A DNA stretch of 64,000 nucleotides from Peribacillus frigoritolerans. Lineage in GTDB: Bacteria > Bacillota > Bacilli > Bacillales > DSM-1321. This document shows, one piece after another, positions 15,990-24,380 of this stretch; positions within the stretch are counted from its first letter, which is position 1, and every line of letters starts with the position of its first letter. The notes beneath the pieces were generated by a model. That model was not told the DNA's origin, did not search any database, and saw only the letters and a program-made list of their open reading frames with translations. A program made the position numbers and the translations under genes. The stretch is from positions 2,565,712-2,629,711 of the forward strand of contig NZ_KV440950.1 of assembly GCF_001636405.1 (NCBI RefSeq), read 5' to 3'.

Positions 15990-17258
15990 ATGAATCAGAC
16001 TGCATCTAAGAATAGGGGGATTCAATTGGAAGATATTCTAATTGCCTATAGAGAACTGAAAGAAATCGTTTTACATACACCTTTACAAAAAAATCAGAGG
16101 CTCTCTGAAAAATATGATTGTAATGTTTATTTAAAACGCGAGGACTTACAACACGTACGTTCCTTTAAATTAAGAGGGGCTTACTATAAAATGAAAAGCC
16201 TGACAGAGGAAGAGACGAAGAACGGAGTCGTTTGTGCCAGTGCAGGAAACCATGCACAGGGTGTTGCTTTTTCCTGCAGCCAATTGGGCATTCACGGGAA
16301 AATTTATATGCCTGCTACAACTCCAAGGCAAAAAGTCGATCAAGTTCAGCTATTCGGCAAGGATAATGTGGAGATCATCCTAATAGGGGATACATTCGAT
16401 GATGCATTTGCCATGGCGATGGAATGCTGTGAAAAAGAAGAGCGTTCCTTTATCCATCCATTTGACGATGAAAAGGTAATCGCAGGGCAAGGTACAACGG
16501 CTGTAGAAATCCTGAACGATTGTGAAGATGGAATCGACTATGTATTTGCCGCTATGGGCGGCGGCGGGTTAATGGCCGGAGTATCGAGTTATTTCAAATC
16601 GGTTTCCCCAAATACGAAATGCATTGGAGTTGAGCCGCAAGGTGCTGCTTCGATGGAATACTCCTTCAAAGAAGGAAAAGTATCTGAACTCGAAAAAATA
16701 GATACATTCGTTGATGGAGCAGCTGTCAAGTGTGTGGGACAGTTGACATATCAGCTTTGTAAGGAAAACCTGGAAGATATCGTTGTCGTACCTTCAGGCC
16801 AAATCTGTACGACGATTCTCGATTTGTATAATCAGCATGCGATTGTCGCTGAACCGGCAGGTGCTATATCTGTAGCCGCGTTGGATTCATATAAAGAACA
16901 AATCAAAGGAAAAACTGTTGTTTGCATGGTCAGCGGAGGGAATAACGACATTGGGCGCATGCAGGAAATTAAAGAGAAATCCTTATTATATGAAGGGCTG
17001 CTTTATTATTTTATCGTGAATTTTCCACAACGTGCTGGCGCTTTAAGGGAATTCCTTGATGAAGTGTTAGGACCGAATGATGATATAAGCCGTTTTGAAT
17101 ATACGAAGAAAAATAATAAAGAAAGCGGGCCGGCCCTGGTTGGTATAGAGCTAAAAGATAAAAATGATTATGAAGGGCTCATCCAAAGGATGAACAAGAA
17201 AGGATTCTCTTTCGTAGAGGTCAATAAAGACAGTAATTTATTTCACTTGTTGATTTAA
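15990..17258 (+). CDS. ilvA: Threonine dehydratase (biosynthetic)
   Basis: PLP enzyme that deaminates threonine to 2-ketobutyrate, the first step to isoleucine. It has 422 residues. The PLP lysine is in VRSFKLRGAYYKM near residue 60, the Gly-rich phosphate loop is AAMGGGGLMAGV, and SAGNHAQGVAFSC is the substrate loop. The ~90-residue C-terminal part (YYFIVNFPQRAGALREFLDEVLG) is a single ACT-like regulatory domain, as in the short B. subtilis enzyme. It has its own promoter with a CodY box, linking it to ilvD at 5.4 kb. Confidence 0.97.
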   Translation: MNQTASKNRGIQLEDILIAYRELKEIVLHTPLQKNQRLSEKYDCNVYLKREDLQHVRSFKLRGAYYKMKSLTEEETKNGVVCASAGNHAQGVAFSCSQLGIHGKIYMPATTPRQKVDQVQLFGKDNVEIILIGDTFDDAFAMAMECCEKEERSFIHPFDDEKVIAGQGTTAVEILNDCEDGIDYVFAAMGGGGLMAGVSSYFKSVSPNTKCIGVEPQGAASMEYSFKEGKVSELEKIDTFVDGAAVKCVGQLTYQLCKENLEDIVVVPSGQICTTILDLYNQHAIVAEPAGAISVAALDSYKEQIKGKTVVCMVSGGNNDIGRMQEIKEKSLLYEGLLYYFIVNFPQRAGALREFLDEVLGPNDDISRFEYTKKNNKESGPALVGIELKDKNDYEGLIQRMNKKGFSFVEVNKDSNLFHLLI

Positions 17259-17452
17259 ACATGGATAAAATGTTAAATTAGGATAGAATAATACCTATGT
17301 TTTTACATTTTATTCTGCCGGCCCAGTCGTATATGGGCATACTGTCGATAATTGTTACCATTCTATGACGGATTGCCAGTTCCCTTTCAATTGGTTGGAA
17401 ATGGTATTATAATCGGAGTAGGTCTAATTACAACACCAAAGGGGATGTATCC

Positions 17453-17644
17453 ATGTCGAACATTGGAGTACCTGGTCTAATTCTAATCTTAATTTTAGCA
17501 TTAATTATCTTTGGTCCGAAGAAACTTCCAGAAATTGGCCGTGCTTTTGGACAAACGCTTCGTGAGTTTAAAAAATCCACAAGTGATTTAACAAAAGGTG
17601 ATTATGAAGAAGATAAGAAGCTACAACAAAAAAATCATGAATGA
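17453..17644 (+). CDS. tatA: Twin-arginine translocase subunit TatA
   Basis: Small pore-forming subunit of the Tat pathway that exports folded proteins. It has 63 residues: one N-terminal membrane helix (about residues 4-20), the hinge [11 protein letters not shown], an amphipathic helix ([16 protein letters not shown]) and a charged tail. The start has AAAGGGGATG upstream. It is followed 85 bases later by tatC, giving the compact TatA-TatC system used by bacilli without a TatB. Confidence 0.96.
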   Translation: MSNIGVPGLILILILALIIFGPKKLPEIGRAFGQTLREFKKSTSDLTKGDYEEDKKLQQKNHE

Positions 17645-17729
17645 TTGAATGCTGGGCGTAAGATGGAATCGTCTTGCGCCTTTACGCTGTAACAAAGATA
17701 CGGATTTTCAGATGAAGGCGTGATCAACT

Positions 17730-18476
17730 GTGGAAGATAAGGAATTAAATATCATCGATCATCTCGATGAATTGAGAAAACGGCTCATCATTACAGCTGT
17801 TGCTTTTGTCATCTTTTTTATCGCCAGCTTTATTTATGTTGAGGAGATTTATAATTGGTTCGTGAAAGATCTCGATTTTGACCTGATGGTATTGGGACCG
17901 AGTGATATTATCTGGATTTACTTCATGCTTGCAGGTGTCGTAGCCATTGCGGCAACGATACCGGTAATAGCCCTGCAAATCTGGTTATTCGTTAAACCCG
18001 CTTTGATGCCAAATGAAGTGAGGGCGACCCTTGCCTATATTCCAGCACTTTTCCTGCTTTTTATCGGAGGGCTTGCTTTCGGTTATTTTGTCATCTTCCC
18101 GACCATTCTTCAATTTTTGATTGAATTGGGTGATGGGATGTTCATAACCAGTTTTACAGCTGATAAGTACTTTTCATTCGTATTTAATATGACGATACCT
18201 TTTGCTGTTTTATTCGAGCTTCCTGTCGTTACCATGTTTTTGACCTCCCTTGGCATAATAAATCCTTATGTGCTTCAAAAATTAAGGAAGTATGCATACT
18301 TTGTACTGGTTGTCATAGCGATATCGATTACGCCGCCTGACTTTATGTCAGACTTTATGGTGATGGTTCCATTGCTGTTATTATACGAAATCAGTATTTC
18401 ATTATCAAAAGTCGTCTATAAACGAAGGGTGAGACGTGAAAGCTTGCGGGAAGACACCTACGAGGAAGGTTTATAA
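17730..18476 (+). CDS. tatC: Twin-arginine translocase subunit TatC
   Basis: Receptor subunit that binds twin-arginine signal peptides. It has 248 residues with six predicted membrane helices. It begins with the family motif HLDELRKRLI in the cytoplasmic N-terminus, and PALMPNEVRATLAYIPALF and FELPVVTMFLTSLGI are conserved TatC loops. It starts at GTG (17730) with a modest AAGGCG upstream. It forms an operon with tatA and is closed by a terminator. Confidence 0.97.
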   Translation: MEDKELNIIDHLDELRKRLIITAVAFVIFFIASFIYVEEIYNWFVKDLDFDLMVLGPSDIIWIYFMLAGVVAIAATIPVIALQIWLFVKPALMPNEVRATLAYIPALFLLFIGGLAFGYFVIFPTILQFLIELGDGMFITSFTADKYFSFVFNMTIPFAVLFELPVVTMFLTSLGIINPYVLQKLRKYAYFVLVVIAISITPPDFMSDFMVMVPLLLLYEISISLSKVVYKRRVRRESLREDTYEEGL

Positions 18477-18482
18477 GAAGAA

Positions 18483-18521
18483 GCCCATAATGGCATTTTG
18501 CCCTTATGGGTCTTTTTTTTA
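18483..18521 (+). terminator. Intrinsic terminator after tatAC
   Basis: The 7-bp stem cccataa / ttatggg has a loop of 13 bases and is followed by eight T. Confidence 0.85.
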
Positions 18522-18611
18522 TGATTATCAATCTGATTTCTCTGTTTTTTTACACATTTGAATATTTATACTTTTGGATTTATTGTGTATAATATAAGCA
18601 ATCGGTGAAAA

Positions 18612-18875
18612 ATGAGGATTGATATTTTGATGTTCAAATGCTTGGAATTCAAAGATTGTTTTGGACATAAGGTCACAATTTCAGAAATACCTGTCTTACT
18701 GCCTAGTGATCCGAATTTTTTTATGTTGACCGTGCGTTTGGAAATATTTGTTAAGAAGGTTTTTGCCAATAAAGATCATAAAGAAAATTACTCATTTAAG
18801 CATTATTTAGCATCCGTACTCAAATGGCCCGTTTACAACAAGCTTTTTTTTGGAAGTTTACTCAATAATGCTTAA
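18612..18875 (+). CDS. Uncertain small ORF (87 aa)
   Basis: The open frame of 87 codons starts at ATG 18612 with only a weak GGTG upstream; an ATG at 18630 is an alternative. TATAAT at 18588-18593 lies just ahead, with no good -35. The product would be basic, with segments such as VTISEIPVLLPSDPNFFML and no recognised domain. It ends six bases before the branched hairpin at 18881. It could be a small gene whose terminator is that structure. Alternatively, the whole of 18600-18986 could be a non-coding RNA. I cannot decide between them. Confidence 0.35.
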   Translation: MRIDILMFKCLEFKDCFGHKVTISEIPVLLPSDPNFFMLTVRLEIFVKKVFANKDHKENYSFKHYLASVLKWPVYNKLFFGSLLNNA

Positions 18876-18880
18876 TGCGG

Positions 18881-18986
18881 ATTGTTCCATAGCTAACATC
18901 TCCGTTAAAAGAGATGACACGAATGCCAAGAAGTTACGAATAAATCGGCATGTGTTCTGGTTAGCTCATGGAACGATCTTTTTTTT
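18881..18986 (+). ncRNA. Candidate three-way-junction structured RNA ending in a T-run
   Basis: A 17-bp closing stem pairs 18881-18897 with 18960-18977 (one G-U pair and one bulged C). Inside are two further helices: 18897-18902 with 18911-18916 (catctc/gagatg, 8-base loop) and 18917-18927 with 18947-18955 (acac-atgcc / ggcatgtgt, with a GA bulge and a 19-base loop). The closing stem runs straight into CTTTTTTTT. The fold is therefore a branched terminator or a small structured RNA. It matches no RNA class that I recognise. The next gene, degV, has its own promoter at 19042. Confidence 0.5.
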
Positions 18987-19041
18987 GTGTAATCATTTCA
19001 AAAGATAGGTATCACTTCAGTCGAAAAATGAAACCTTTGGT

Positions 19042-19069
19042 TTGAATGCTTACCTTGAATAGGTATAAT
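19042..19069 (+). promoter_or_regulatory. Sigma-A promoter of the second degV gene
   Basis: TTGAAT (19042-19047) and TATAAT (19064-19069) are separated by 16 bases and lie 31 bases before the degV start codon. Confidence 0.65.
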
Positions 19070-19102
19070 ACAATAGATATGTTAATTTAGGGATGTGTAA
19101 TG

Positions 19103-19945
19103 ATGAATAAAGTAAAGATAGTAACAGACTCGACAGTAGATATGACACCAGAGGAACTGGAATTTTATGATATTACAATGGTCCCTTTATCGATCTTTAT
19201 AGATGGGGAGACTTTTTTGGATAAGGTTGAAATCGAACAAGAAGAATTCCTGAAAAGGATGAACCAGTCAAAAGAACTGCCAAAAAGCTCACAACCGGCC
19301 GTAGGTACCTTTGTGGAGGTATATGATGAACTTGGAAAAGACGGCAGTGAGATTATTTCCATACATATGACAGGTGGCATGAGCGGTACAGTTCGCTCAG
19401 CGGAAAGCGCAGCTAGCATGTCTGAAACGAAGGTTACCGTTCTTGACTCGAAATTCATTTCAAAAGCGATGTCATTTCAGGTGATCGAGGCAGCGAAGAT
19501 GGCGAAGGAAGGGAAATCCGTAGCAGAGATAATTGAACGATTGGAACATATTAAAAAACAGTCAAGTTTAATCATTGTCATAGAAACACTTGATAACCTC
19601 GTTAAGGGTGGAAGGATTGGCAAAGTTTCTGCTTTTATCGGTTCATTGCTGCACATAAAGCCGATTGCAATTCTTGACGATGGTGTACTGAACCCTGTAT
19701 CCAAAGCCAGGAGCCAGTCACAGGTCGTGAAGTTCATCATCAAGAAGTTCAAAGAAGATACTCAAGGCAAAAAGATTAGAGGCATCGGTTTTGTACATGC
19801 GAATGGCCTTGAATTAGCGGAAAAGGTCCGCCACGCCATTGCAGACTTAACAGGATATCAAGACATAAAGATAGAAGCAACGACTGCCGTTGTCAGTACC
19901 CATACAGGTGAAGGCGCCATGGCGATCATGTATTATTGGGACTGA
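19103..19945 (+). CDS. DegV family fatty-acid-binding protein (second copy)
   Basis: DegV/FakB-type protein of 280 residues, paralogous to the gene at 467. VKIVTDSTVDMTPEE opens the lipid-binding N-domain, SSQPAVGTFVEVY and HMTGGMSGTVRSA carry the residues that bind the fatty-acid carboxylate, and the C-terminus has GSLLHIKPIAILDDG and STHTGEGAM. Two adjacent ATGs (19100 and 19103) are possible starts after AGGGATG; I use the second, and the choice is not important. The two copies differ widely in the lipid-pocket region, so they may prefer different fatty acids. Confidence 0.92.
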   Translation: MNKVKIVTDSTVDMTPEELEFYDITMVPLSIFIDGETFLDKVEIEQEEFLKRMNQSKELPKSSQPAVGTFVEVYDELGKDGSEIISIHMTGGMSGTVRSAESAASMSETKVTVLDSKFISKAMSFQVIEAAKMAKEGKSVAEIIERLEHIKKQSSLIIVIETLDNLVKGGRIGKVSAFIGSLLHIKPIAILDDGVLNPVSKARSQSQVVKFIIKKFKEDTQGKKIRGIGFVHANGLELAEKVRHAIADLTGYQDIKIEATTAVVSTHTGEGAMAIMYYWD

Positions 19946-20098
19946 TAAGGATATACCATATGAAACTGCGTTTGGCGGCGGTTTCGTCACTTTTACATTT
20001 GTCCTTAATTCGTAGAAATAGTTGCTGTCTTCATTCCGGATGGTCTGTTAGAATAAATGAAGTAACAGAATATTTTATACATAAAGGACGGGGTAGGG

Positions 20099-20689
20099 AT
20101 GAGAAAGCTGCAATTGCTTATGGCAGCTATGGGAGCATCAATTTTATTGCTGTTGACAGCATGCGGTTCCAATGGTGTACCTGATGCTAAAAATTGGGAC
20201 CTTGAAGATTTCAGTTATATCGATCAGGAGGGGAAGCCTTTCTCAAAAAGCGATCTTAAAGGAAAGGTTTGGGTAGCTGATTTTATATTCACAAGCTGTG
20301 AGACGGTTTGTCTCCCCATGACTTCGAATATGACGAAGCTGCAGCAGCAATTGAAGGATGAAGGGATTAAGGATGTAGAGTTCGTTTCATTTTCCGTGGA
20401 TCCGGAAATTGACAAACCTGATGTTTTAAAAAAATTTGGTGACCAATTTAATGTGGATTACGGCAACTGGCACTTTCTGACCGGTTATGGACAGGAAGAA
20501 ATCGAGCAGTTTGCATTGGATAACTTTAAAACGATCGTCAAAAAACCAGAAGCGGAAGATCAGGTGATTCATGGGACCAGTTTTTTTCTGATTGATCAAG
20601 AAGGAAAGATCATCATGGATTATACAGGTCTGCAGGATATTCCGTTTGATGAAATCATTAAGCATATTAAAATTTTACAGAATTATTGA
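20099..20689 (+). CDS. ypmQ: SCO1/SenC-type copper chaperone lipoprotein
   Basis: Membrane-anchored thioredoxin-fold protein of 196 residues, likely delivering copper to the CuA site of cytochrome c oxidase. The signal peptide ends in the lipobox LLTAC, with Cys22 lipidated. The copper ligands are Cys67 and Cys71 in FTSCETVCLPM and His158 in VIHGTSFF, the complete SCO set. The gene order ypmQ-ypmR-ypmS follows B. subtilis. The start follows GGGGTAGGG. An intrinsic terminator separates it from ypmR. Confidence 0.95.
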   Translation: MRKLQLLMAAMGASILLLLTACGSNGVPDAKNWDLEDFSYIDQEGKPFSKSDLKGKVWVADFIFTSCETVCLPMTSNMTKLQQQLKDEGIKDVEFVSFSVDPEIDKPDVLKKFGDQFNVDYGNWHFLTGYGQEEIEQFALDNFKTIVKKPEAEDQVIHGTSFFLIDQEGKIIMDYTGLQDIPFDEIIKHIKILQNY

Positions 20690-20716
20690 ACAGGTTGAAT
20701 GACCTGTTCTTTCTGT
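20688..20716 (+). terminator. Intrinsic terminator after ypmQ
   Basis: The stem gaacaggt / acctgttc has a 6-base loop and is followed by TTTCTGTTTTC; it overlaps the ypmQ stop codon. Confidence 0.7.
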
Positions 20717-20967
20717 TTTCATCCATCTTAATTACCGGGTTTTATCGATGGTGAAAATGAGCAATAAGTTTTTGAAGAAACAGCGGTAGTGAAGAATGAT
20801 TTTACATGCTAAGTAACATGCTAATTTTTATAGGACTAGCTTTAATTCACAGCATTTTTCATATTGTATAGTAAGGAATGCTCAATTCTGGAAGTACAAT
20901 GAAGGTATATTGTTTGCAATCTTTCGTTTTCTGCATGATATAATATATGGGTAGGAAGGTGAGGGTC

Positions 20968-21810
20968 ATGAGGTACAAAATCACCTGTCTTTTCATATGC
21001 CTAGTTTGGATTTCAGGCTGCAGTCAAAATGAAACAGCCTCAAATCAGCCATCTGTTCAGCAGAAAAGCATCGTTGAGCTGAGTAAAAAGGAAACCATTC
21101 CTGCCAGCTTTTTTCCGGACCCTGTGAAAATCGTGTCAATTGGCGACTCCTTGACTCAAGGTGTCGGTGATAGTAAAGATAATGGCGGGTATCTGCCTTA
21201 TTTACAAAATAAGCTGGAAAAAGAACCATCGATTACTTCCGTTGAGATGATTAATCATGGCATACGTGGAAATAGGACCGACCAACTATTGAAAAGACTG
21301 GATAAGACTAGGATTAAAGAGGACATAAAGCAAGCTGACTCGATTGTCGTCACAATCGGTGGAAATGATATCATGAAGGTCTTTAAACAGAATTTCTCCA
21401 ATCTGGAACTGAATCAGTTTGATTCGGCAAAAATAGGGTATGAAAAAAGATTAAGGCAGATACTTGATAAGGTTCGTTCCGAAAATGATTCTGCGCAAAT
21501 ATACCTTGTAGGCGTCTATAATCCATTTTCCAAATGGTTCGGAGATTTTTATGAACTTGATATGATCATGAATGATTGGAATGAAAGTGGAAAAGAGATC
21601 ATTGAAGAATATGATTCAGCATATTTTATTGAAATAGCAGACATTTTCGAGAATCCCGAAGAAGATTTGCTTTATGCCGAGGATTATTTTCACCCAAATG
21701 ACCGCGGATATGAATTAATCGCGACAAGAATCTATAATGATATGGATATTACCACTATAGGAAAGGACACATTGGAAGCGAGTGCCAAAGGAGATGATGA
21801 CCAAGAATGA
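20968..21810 (+). CDS. ypmR: GDSL/SGNH hydrolase lipoprotein, YpmR-like
   Basis: Exported esterase or acylhydrolase of 280 residues. The signal peptide ends in SGC (lipidated Cys18). SGNH block I is IVSIGDSLTQG with nucleophile Ser61, block II is NHGIRGNRTDQ, block III is VTIGGNDI, and block V is YFHPNDRGYELI with the catalytic Asp and His. The start is the ATG at 20968 next to AAGGTGAG; the in-frame ATG 21 bases upstream would place the ribosome binding site inside the gene. It overlaps ypmS by four bases, so the pair is co-translated. The natural substrate is not known. Confidence 0.93.
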   Translation: MRYKITCLFICLVWISGCSQNETASNQPSVQQKSIVELSKKETIPASFFPDPVKIVSIGDSLTQGVGDSKDNGGYLPYLQNKLEKEPSITSVEMINHGIRGNRTDQLLKRLDKTRIKEDIKQADSIVVTIGGNDIMKVFKQNFSNLELNQFDSAKIGYEKRLRQILDKVRSENDSAQIYLVGVYNPFSKWFGDFYELDMIMNDWNESGKEIIEEYDSAYFIEIADIFENPEEDLLYAEDYFHPNDRGYELIATRIYNDMDITTIGKDTLEASAKGDDDQE

Positions 21811-22391
21811 CAAATGTCAAATGGAAGACTTTGTTTATTTCCCTATTAGCCTTAAACATCCTGGTCATCCTGTTTGTAACGATTTTAGTTAATCTGCCGA
21901 CTAAAGATAAAGAGCTGATACCCAAAGTAAGCCGCGAAGAAGATATCCAATTTCAAATTCACACGAATCGGGAAGATTTGACAAGGTTAATCAACCAGTA
22001 TCTGGATAAAGAGGGGTTAACGGGATCCATTCACTATGAAGTTTATTTAACGGATGAGGTGGAGCTATACGGAACAATGCCATTTTTCAACCGTGAAGTG
22101 GAAATGAAATTGACTTTTGAACCAATTGCCCAAAAGAATGGGGATTTGATTCTTAAGCAAAAATCAATTGCAGTCGGTAAAATGAACCTTCCTGTTTCAT
22201 ATGTAATGAATTTGATTAATGAGCGATATAATATGCCTGAATGGGTTAGCATAAGCCCCAATGACGAAAGTATTTATGTGTCCTTACAGGATATGGAACT
22301 GAAAAGCGATATAAGGGTGAAGGCGAAAGAATTCGATCTGAAAAATGATGACATTTCATTTTTATTGACCATCCCATCATCATTACAGTGA
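21807..22391 (+). CDS. ypmS: YpmS family protein
   Basis: DUF2140-family protein of 194 residues with one N-terminal membrane helix (LFISLLALNILVILFVTILV) and an extracytoplasmic domain. The domain has repeated beta-strand patterns (GSIHYEVYLTDEVELYG, LKQKSIAVGKMNLPVSYVMN) resembling lipid-transfer or periplasmic binding folds of this family. It is translationally coupled to the SGNH lipoprotein ypmR, as in B. subtilis, so the two probably act together at the membrane surface. The role is unknown. Confidence 0.9.
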   Translation: MTNVKWKTLFISLLALNILVILFVTILVNLPTKDKELIPKVSREEDIQFQIHTNREDLTRLINQYLDKEGLTGSIHYEVYLTDEVELYGTMPFFNREVEMKLTFEPIAQKNGDLILKQKSIAVGKMNLPVSYVMNLINERYNMPEWVSISPNDESIYVSLQDMELKSDIRVKAKEFDLKNDDISFLLTIPSSLQ

Positions 22392-22407
22392 TCATGAATT
22401 AATGAAT

Positions 22408-22440
22408 AAAAAACCAGGATCGATGCATCCTGGTTTTTTA
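22408..22440. terminator. Bidirectional terminator between ypmS and the DUF4397 gene
   Basis: aaaaccaggat (22410-22420) and atcctggtttt (22427-22437) form a perfect stem with T-runs on both strands, serving the two convergent genes. Confidence 0.9.
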
Positions 22441-22445
22441 TTCAT

Positions 22446-23186
22446 TTATGGGGAGAGCGTTAGGGTTTCTAGTGAGGATGATTCCCGATTCGATCCGATT
22501 ATATAAATGGTTGAGGAAGTATTTTCTTGAAATGCTTTGTTTGGCAAAGGGAGTGCGATTTCTTTTGTTCCAGCTTTCCTCACTTCGAAGTCAACTATCA
22601 TGGGATGAATAGTGAGATATTCGCTTGCTTTCCTGAAATGGAGTTGATCAAAGACGACATCTCCGCCTTTGACTGCAATGTCCACGGAGAGTAAATCATG
22701 TGAAAGCTGGATGAATCGGACCTTTGCTTCATTTGGAGGAACAGATGGGTTATCCTCGAAAGGTAAAATTTTCAACGATTCGTTAGCCACGGTAGGTGCT
22801 AGAACAATGGTATAGGAAGCTCCGATTTCGAGAGCCACTTTACAGCTTAATAGAGGTGAGGTGTTTTGCCCGCTGCGGTATATATCCAATTGGTACTTGC
22901 CAGGGGGCAGTGGTGAATAACCATTGCACTCTTTATACGAGAAATTTTTGAGGATACGCATTTCATTTACATGAACATCAAATGGGTGAGTTGTTGGGAC
23001 AGCATGTAAGAAGCGGACTTGTGCAGGCAGTAGGACAGTTATTTGTTCATTTCTGTATGTTGAATTTTCGAGACTTTTCAAATGTTTATGGTAATAATAA
23101 TCATGCAATTGCGAATCGCTGTTTTTATAAGACGATAGTAAATCATATGTTTCCGATTTTTGTGGATATGATTGTTTATCGCTCAT
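22446..23186 (-). CDS. DUF4397 domain-containing protein
   Basis: Protein of 246 residues with two tandem DUF4397-like immunoglobulin-type beta domains. The first begins at VRFLHAVPTTHPFDVHVNE near residue 57, and the second at VRFIQLSHDLLSVDIAVKGG near residue 155. The repeated start V-R-F-hydrophobic and the shared spacing are visible. There is no signal peptide; the N-terminal ~50 residues are polar and rich in Tyr, Ser and His. The start MSDKQS follows GAGAGGTG. Such proteins are found in the spore or cell surface of bacilli, but function and location are not established. Confidence 0.85.
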   Translation of the reverse strand: MSDKQSYPQKSETYDLLSSYKNSDSQLHDYYYHKHLKSLENSTYRNEQITVLLPAQVRFLHAVPTTHPFDVHVNEMRILKNFSYKECNGYSPLPPGKYQLDIYRSGQNTSPLLSCKVALEIGASYTIVLAPTVANESLKILPFEDNPSVPPNEAKVRFIQLSHDLLSVDIAVKGGDVVFDQLHFRKASEYLTIHPMIVDFEVRKAGTKEIALPLPNKAFQENTSSTIYIIGSNRESSSLETLTLSP

Positions 23187-23368
23187 TTCCAACACCTCTC
23201 ATTTTTCTATCATGTTGTTAACATATGTAATCATGCTTGGGCGTGTGTCTCCTTTCTAAAAAGAAGGTAACATTTTCGTGAAAAGGCTCTCGGCATATTA
23301 TTTTACAGGGGTATATAAAAACGTTAAAATGCATTCAATGGATGGTTTGTAAAAAAGGAGGATTTTCA

Positions 23369-23911
23369 TTGACAAAGCAATTAGAGAAAGCAACATTCGC
23401 AGGTGGATGTTTCTGGTGCATGGTGAAACCGTTCGATGAACAGCCCGGCATCGAATCCGTTATCTCCGGCTATACAGGCGGGAATACGGAAAATCCCACG
23501 TACAAAGAGGTTTGTTCTGAAACCACGGGACATTATGAAGCTGTTCAGATCACCTTTGATCCAAACGTATATCCATATAAAAAGATAATTGAGTTATTTT
23601 GGCAGCAAATTGATCCGACAGATCCTGGCGGGCAATTTTATGACCGGGGAAGTTCTTATCAAACGGCCATTTTTTATCATGACGAAAACCAACGTGAAAT
23701 TGCAGAAGCATCCAAAGCTAAGCTGCAGGCGAGCGGGAAATTTTCCGGACCGATCGTAACCCCGATTATACCAGCCAAAACGTTTTATCCAGCCGAGACA
23801 TACCACCAGCATTACTATAAAAAGCAACCTGAACATTATGAAAGATATTCGACTGGCTCAGGACGTAAAGCATTTATACAACATCACTGGGGGGAAAAAA
23901 ATGAAAAGTAA
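23369..23911 (+). CDS. msrA: Peptide methionine sulfoxide reductase A
   Basis: Repairs the S-epimer of methionine sulfoxide in proteins. It has 180 residues, with catalytic Cys14 in [10 protein letters not shown] at the N-terminus. The MsrA signatures [40 protein letters not shown] and AETYHQHYY are all present. It starts at TTG after AAGGAGG; an upstream ATG is not supported. Its last 11 bases overlap msrB, so the two epimer-specific reductases are made together. Confidence 0.97.
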   Translation: MTKQLEKATFAGGCFWCMVKPFDEQPGIESVISGYTGGNTENPTYKEVCSETTGHYEAVQITFDPNVYPYKKIIELFWQQIDPTDPGGQFYDRGSSYQTAIFYHDENQREIAEASKAKLQASGKFSGPIVTPIIPAKTFYPAETYHQHYYKKQPEHYERYSTGSGRKAFIQHHWGEKNEK

Positions 23912-24329
23912 AGAAGAATTAAAAAAGAAACTCACTCCGATTCAATATGAAGTCACGCAAAATAATGGAACGGAACCAGCTTTTAACAATGAATATTGGA
24001 ATTTGAAGGAGGAAGGATTATATGTGGATATCGTTTCAGGTAATCCTCTTTTCACTTCAAAGGAAAAGTTCGATTCAGGCTGCGGTTGGCCAAGCTTCAC
24101 TAAACCGCTTAAAGAAGAGGAAGTGGTGGAAAACCTCGATACGAGTTATGGCATGAGAAGGATCGAGGTCCGCTCAAAAACTGCCGATTCTCATCTGGGA
24201 CATGTTTTCAATGACGGGCCGGGACCGTCAGGATTACGCTATTGCATCAATTCAGCATCATTAAGGTTCATCCCGCTCCAAGATCTTGAAAAAGAGGGAT
24301 ACGGGGAATATAAAAAGCTTTTTGATTGA
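23901..24329 (+). CDS. msrB: Peptide methionine sulfoxide reductase B
   Basis: Repairs the R-epimer of methionine sulfoxide. It has 142 residues with catalytic Cys115 in [12 protein letters not shown] and a likely resolving Cys61 in SGCGWPSF. The two CxxC zinc pairs of zinc-type MsrB proteins are absent. The start ATG 23901 follows GGGGGG and lies within the 3' end of msrA, implying translational coupling. A strong hairpin follows the stop. Confidence 0.97.
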   Translation: MKSKEELKKKLTPIQYEVTQNNGTEPAFNNEYWNLKEEGLYVDIVSGNPLFTSKEKFDSGCGWPSFTKPLKEEEVVENLDTSYGMRRIEVRSKTADSHLGHVFNDGPGPSGLRYCINSASLRFIPLQDLEKEGYGEYKKLFD

Positions 24330-24335
24330 TTGGAA

Positions 24336-24371
24336 AACCCCCTATCAGATTACGATAGGGGGTTATTTATT
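24336..24371. terminator. Terminator between msrAB and the convergent SGNH gene
   Basis: The perfect 11-bp stem aaccccctatc / gatagggggtt has a 7-base loop and TATTTATT after it on the plus strand. Confidence 0.75.
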
Positions 24372-24380
24372 GAGTAATAT

